Source of the DNA: Candidatus Gemmiger excrementigallinarum
Lineage (GTDB): Bacteria; Bacillota; Clostridia; Oscillospirales; Ruminococcaceae
Assembly (NCBI GenBank): GCA_019116445.1
Contig: DXBP01000056.1
Span: 1 to 34,297, forward strand
Direction: 5' to 3'
Length of the DNA stretch: 34,297 nt
Below the pieces are notes generated by a model. It searched no databases, had not been told where the DNA came from, and worked only from the letters and a program-made list of their open reading frames with translations. Below, in pieces: positions 30,471 to 34,297 of this stretch; within the stretch, counting starts at the first letter, position 1, and every line of letters begins with the position of its first letter. A program made the translations under genes and the position numbers.

Positions 30471-30740
30471 TTTTTAAATAATAAAGAATAAAGAATAAAG
30501 AATAAATGGGGATGCGCGCCGCGCGCGCAAATTCAAAAGCCCACGGGCAGCTATACCCTGCCATGGCGGCAGCGGATGGCGGTGCACCCCGGGTTCGGCA
30601 ATTTCTGGTGGGCAGGGCCATTTCCCCGCCGGTTTTTGTCTGCCGCCATTTCCCGGGATACCCTGCCATGCCCCGCCAGCTTTTTGGAGCGGGCCGCAGG
30701 CCCGCGATCCACCCTATTTCTTATTTCTTATTTATTCTTT
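30471..30740. repeat. Element bounded by inverted AT-rich tracts
   Basis: A left tract of AATAAAG repeats ending ATAAATGGGGATGCGCG (30471-30516) faces an inverted right tract, AATAAGAAATAGGGTGGATCGC on the minus strand (30740 down to about 30700). Between them are about 200 nt of GC-rich sequence with short palindromes, such as GCGGGCC TGC GGCCCGC and GCGCGCGC. No gene is present. The right tract supplies the stop codon of the ABC ATPase. The GGTGGATCGC junction recurs at 16116. It may be a MITE-like insertion. Confidence 0.5.
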
Positions 30741-31547
30741 GCCAGCAGCGTCTTTCCCGGGCGGGTCTGCCTTTTTCTCTTTGCTGGCATCGCCGCCGAT
30801 GTCCAGGTTGCCGTCCATATCGGCAAACAGTTCATCGCGGTATTTTTGCTTGGTTTCGTCGTCCTGCACCACGCTGGACTGCACCTTGCCGTCCAGGATG
30901 GTGACGATGCGGTCGGCACAGCGGGCCAGTTCCGGTTCGTGGGTGACCATGACGAAGGTGACCTGCTGGTTCTTGGACATTTCCAGCATACGGTAGAGCA
31001 CCTGTTTGCTGGTCATGGAGTCCAGGTTGCCGGTGGGTTCATCGGCAAAAATGACCTTGGGATCGCTCACAAAGGCCCGGGCGATGCCCACGCGCTGCTG
31101 CTGGCCGCCGCTCATCTCGGTGGGCAGGTGGTTGGCACGGCCCAGAAGCCCCATGTTCTTCAGTTCCTTGCGGGCCAGCTTCAGCCGGGTCTTTTTGTCC
31201 ACCCCCTTGAACATCAGGGGCAGGGCCACGTTTTCCGCCGCCGTCATGGTGGGCAGCAGGTTGTAACTCTGGAAGATGAACCCCAGATGGGCCTGGCGGA
31301 ACCGGGCCAGTTCGGTTTCGGTCATGGCACTGATCTCGTGCTTGCCGATGTAGACCTTGCCGCGGGTGGGTTTTTCCAGCCCCGCCAGCATATTCAACAG
31401 GGTGCTCTTGCCGCTGCCGGACTGGCCCACAATGCAGCAGAACTCCCCTTTTTCGATGGCCAGGTCCACGTCATTGAGCGCGATGACCCGCTCCTTGCCT
31501 ACGGCATAGACCTTGCGCAGTTTTTCGGTACGGATGATGGGCGCCAA
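30732..31547 (-). CDS. ABC transporter ATP-binding protein, MacB/LolD type, 271 aa
   Basis: All nucleotide-binding motifs are present: Walker A GQSGSGKST, Q-loop FIFQSYNLLP, signature MSGGQQQRVGIARA, Walker B VIFADEPTGNLDS and H-loop MVTHEPELA. The sequence is of the LolD/MacB class that pairs with FtsX-type permeases. The start is TTG at 31547 (LAPIIRTEKLRKVY) with AAAGGGGG at 7 nt. The charged C-terminal tail of about 45 residues (KYRDELFADMDGN...) is an addition to the usual domain, and its last codons lie in an AT-rich repeat. Confidence 0.92.
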   Translation of the reverse strand: MAPIIRTEKLRKVYAVGKERVIALNDVDLAIEKGEFCCIVGQSGSGKSTLLNMLAGLEKPTRGKVYIGKHEISAMTETELARFRQAHLGFIFQSYNLLPTMTAAENVALPLMFKGVDKKTRLKLARKELKNMGLLGRANHLPTEMSGGQQQRVGIARAFVSDPKVIFADEPTGNLDSMTSKQVLYRMLEMSKNQQVTFVMVTHEPELARCADRIVTILDGKVQSSVVQDDETKQKYRDELFADMDGNLDIGGDASKEKKADPPGKDAAGKE

Positions 31548-31581
31548 GTACCTGCCCCCTTTCCAAGCGGATATTGGCCCT

Positions 31582-31610
31582 ATTCTACCATACTTCGACA
31601 ATTTTGAGAA
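31582..31610 (-). promoter_or_regulatory. Promoter of the ABC transporter operon
   Basis: The minus strand reads TTCTCA (31610-31605), a 17 nt spacer ending TGG, then TAGAAT (31587-31582), an extended -10 type. It lies about 35 nt before the TTG start. Confidence 0.55.
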
Positions 31611-31769
31611 GGGCAATCCGTGTAAATTTTTGGGCCTTGCGGCCCCGGCGTGCCACGGCTTTGCGCCGTGCTATATAATAGGTACGAGCCACCGCCGGCA
31701 GAAATTGCAAAGTTCCCCAAAAAAAGTTATTTTACAACAATACAATGTCCCCCTGCCCCCTCCCCGGCG

Positions 31770-31798
31770 TTTATTCTCCCTTCCATTTGTGGTATACT
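31770..31798 (+). promoter_or_regulatory. Promoter of trmO
   Basis: TTTATT (31770-31775), a 17 nt spacer ending TGG, and TATACT (31793-31798) form an extended -10 promoter about 33 nt before trmO. A hairpin CACGGC/GCCGTG (31654-31670) and an unplaced TATAAT (31674-31679) lie upstream without a gene. Confidence 0.55.
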
Positions 31799-31831
31799 GT
31801 CCCCAAACCACAACGAAAGGACTCCCCCACC

Positions 31832-32515
31832 ATGGCCGACAGCTACACCATCTCCCCCATTGCCCGCATCCGCACCGACTTCCACGATAAATTCGGCATC
31901 CCCCGGCAAAGCGGGCTGGTACCGGAACTGACAGCCCGCATCGTGTTCGAGCCGGAATACCGGGACCCCAACGCCCTGGCGGGGCTGGAAGGCTACAGCC
32001 ACCTGTGGCTCATCTGGCAGTTTTCCACCGTGGCGGCGGAGTACGCCGCGGGCAAAAAATGGCGGCCCACCGTGCGCCCGCCGCGCTTAGGCGGCAACGT
32101 GCGCCGGGGGGTGTTTGCCACCCGCAGCCCCTACCGGCCCAACGCCCTGGGGCTTAGCTGCGTGGAACTGGCGGGCATTGACGGCTGCGACCTGCTGGTA
32201 AAAGGGGCCGACCTGCTGGACGGCACCCCGATTTTTGACATCAAACCCTACCTGCCCTACGTGGACGCCCACCCGGAAGCCCGGGGCGGCTTTACCGAGC
32301 AGACCGCCGGCTACGCCCTGGACGTTTGCTGCGACGAAGCCCTTTTGGACAAAGTGCCGAAGGAAAAACGCCCGGCCCTGCTGGGGGTGCTGCAAAACGA
32401 CCCCCGCCCGGGGTACCAGCACGACCCGGAACGGGTGTACACCCTGGATTTTGGGGAAAACAAGGTTCGGTTCACCGTGAGCGGAAAAACCCTTACGGTA
32501 CGGGAAATTCTTTGA
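31832..32515 (+). CDS. trmO: tRNA (N6-threonylcarbamoyladenosine(37)-N6)-methyltransferase TrmO, 227 aa
   Basis: TrmO (TsaA/VirR/YaeB family) adds a methyl group to t6A37 of certain tRNAs using SAM. The N-terminal SPIARIRTDFHDKFGIPRQSGL, the central GYSHLWLIWQF, the segment GVFATRSPYRPNALGLSCVEL and DGTPIFDIKPYLPYVD are all signatures of the family. A C-terminal region follows, as in full-length TrmO. The ATG at 31832 gives the usual N-terminus, and the longer upstream reading would overlap the promoter. Confidence 0.93.
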   Translation: MADSYTISPIARIRTDFHDKFGIPRQSGLVPELTARIVFEPEYRDPNALAGLEGYSHLWLIWQFSTVAAEYAAGKKWRPTVRPPRLGGNVRRGVFATRSPYRPNALGLSCVELAGIDGCDLLVKGADLLDGTPIFDIKPYLPYVDAHPEARGGFTEQTAGYALDVCCDEALLDKVPKEKRPALLGVLQNDPRPGYQHDPERVYTLDFGENKVRFTVSGKTLTVREIL

Positions 32516-32525
32516 TTTTTGCCGT

Positions 32526-34297
<1,772 letters not shown>

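Overview
The window is about 34.3 kb of GC-rich chromosomal DNA from an anaerobic Gram-positive gut bacterium. It most likely belongs to the Oscillospiraceae/Ruminococcaceae around Faecalibacterium, Gemmiger and Subdoligranulum. This placement is inferred from gene content: pyruvate:ferredoxin oxidoreductase, Na+-pumping decarboxylase beta and gamma subunits, an LtaS-type sulfatase, a monofunctional BirA and hexuronate catabolism. Vegetative promoters of the TTGxxx-17-TATxxT type and strong GGAGG ribosome binding sites agree. Short palindromes in the gaps between genes also fit my memory of those genomes, but no marker RNA is in view. No phage, transposase, tRNA, CRISPR array or complete rRNA gene is present. 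At least five genes appear to start with TTG.

Layout. Positions 1-330 are the promoter and leader of a leftward rRNA operon whose 16S gene lies outside the window. 486-3191 (+) holds an unusual CoaX homologue, an unknown protein, a P-loop kinase-like protein and a YcxB-like membrane protein. 3354-6214 (-) is a copper P-type ATPase with an in-frame CopZ-like tail, translationally coupled to an acylphosphatase. 6412-6964 (-) is a decayed secreted protein. 7300-9515 (-) is an M18 aminopeptidase coupled to glutamyl-Q tRNA(Asp) synthetase. 9689-10225 (+) is a lipoprotein. 10488-12203 (-) is an Amt-PII fusion whose leader contains a terminator-like hairpin. 12553-14777 (+) is rsmI, a phosphodiesterase and birA. 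14916-18024 (-) is uxuA and uxuB, with a divergent AraC regulator at 18201. 19146-21919 (+) is a YgjP-like protease, a Wzx-type flippase and a nitroreductase. 22072-23964 (-) is an LtaS-type sulfatase. 24230-25846 (+) is the gamma and beta subunits of a sodium-pump decarboxylase. 26393-27343 (-) is an alpha/beta hydrolase. 27557-31547 (-) is an ABC ATPase, an anchored surface protein and an FtsX/MacB permease. 31832-32515 (+) is trmO, and 32817 to the end (+) is the N-terminal part of nifJ.

The gaps carry the least expected signal. Eleven perfect or near-perfect 22-32 bp palindromes of two related types sit mostly 0-35 nt beyond stop codons. Two complete copies of a composite unit (palindrome, conserved spacer, terminator, conserved spacer, second palindrome) are nearly identical at 14785-14903 and 27426-27545, in opposite orientation. 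Related versions at 21925-22096 and 26306-26384 keep the flanks but have different terminator stems. A second repeat type, AT-rich tracts next to a GGTGGATCGC core, occurs at 16070-16140 and 30711-30740. Two genes (the LtaS-type sulfatase and the ABC ATPase) end inside such repeats.

Physiology. The genes fit a fermentative anaerobe that oxidises pyruvate through ferredoxin, uses glucuronate/galacturonate-derived mannonate, takes up ammonium, exports copper and couples a biotin-dependent decarboxylation to Na+ export. The decarboxylase alpha subunit and biotin carrier are not in the window, although the biotin ligase is.
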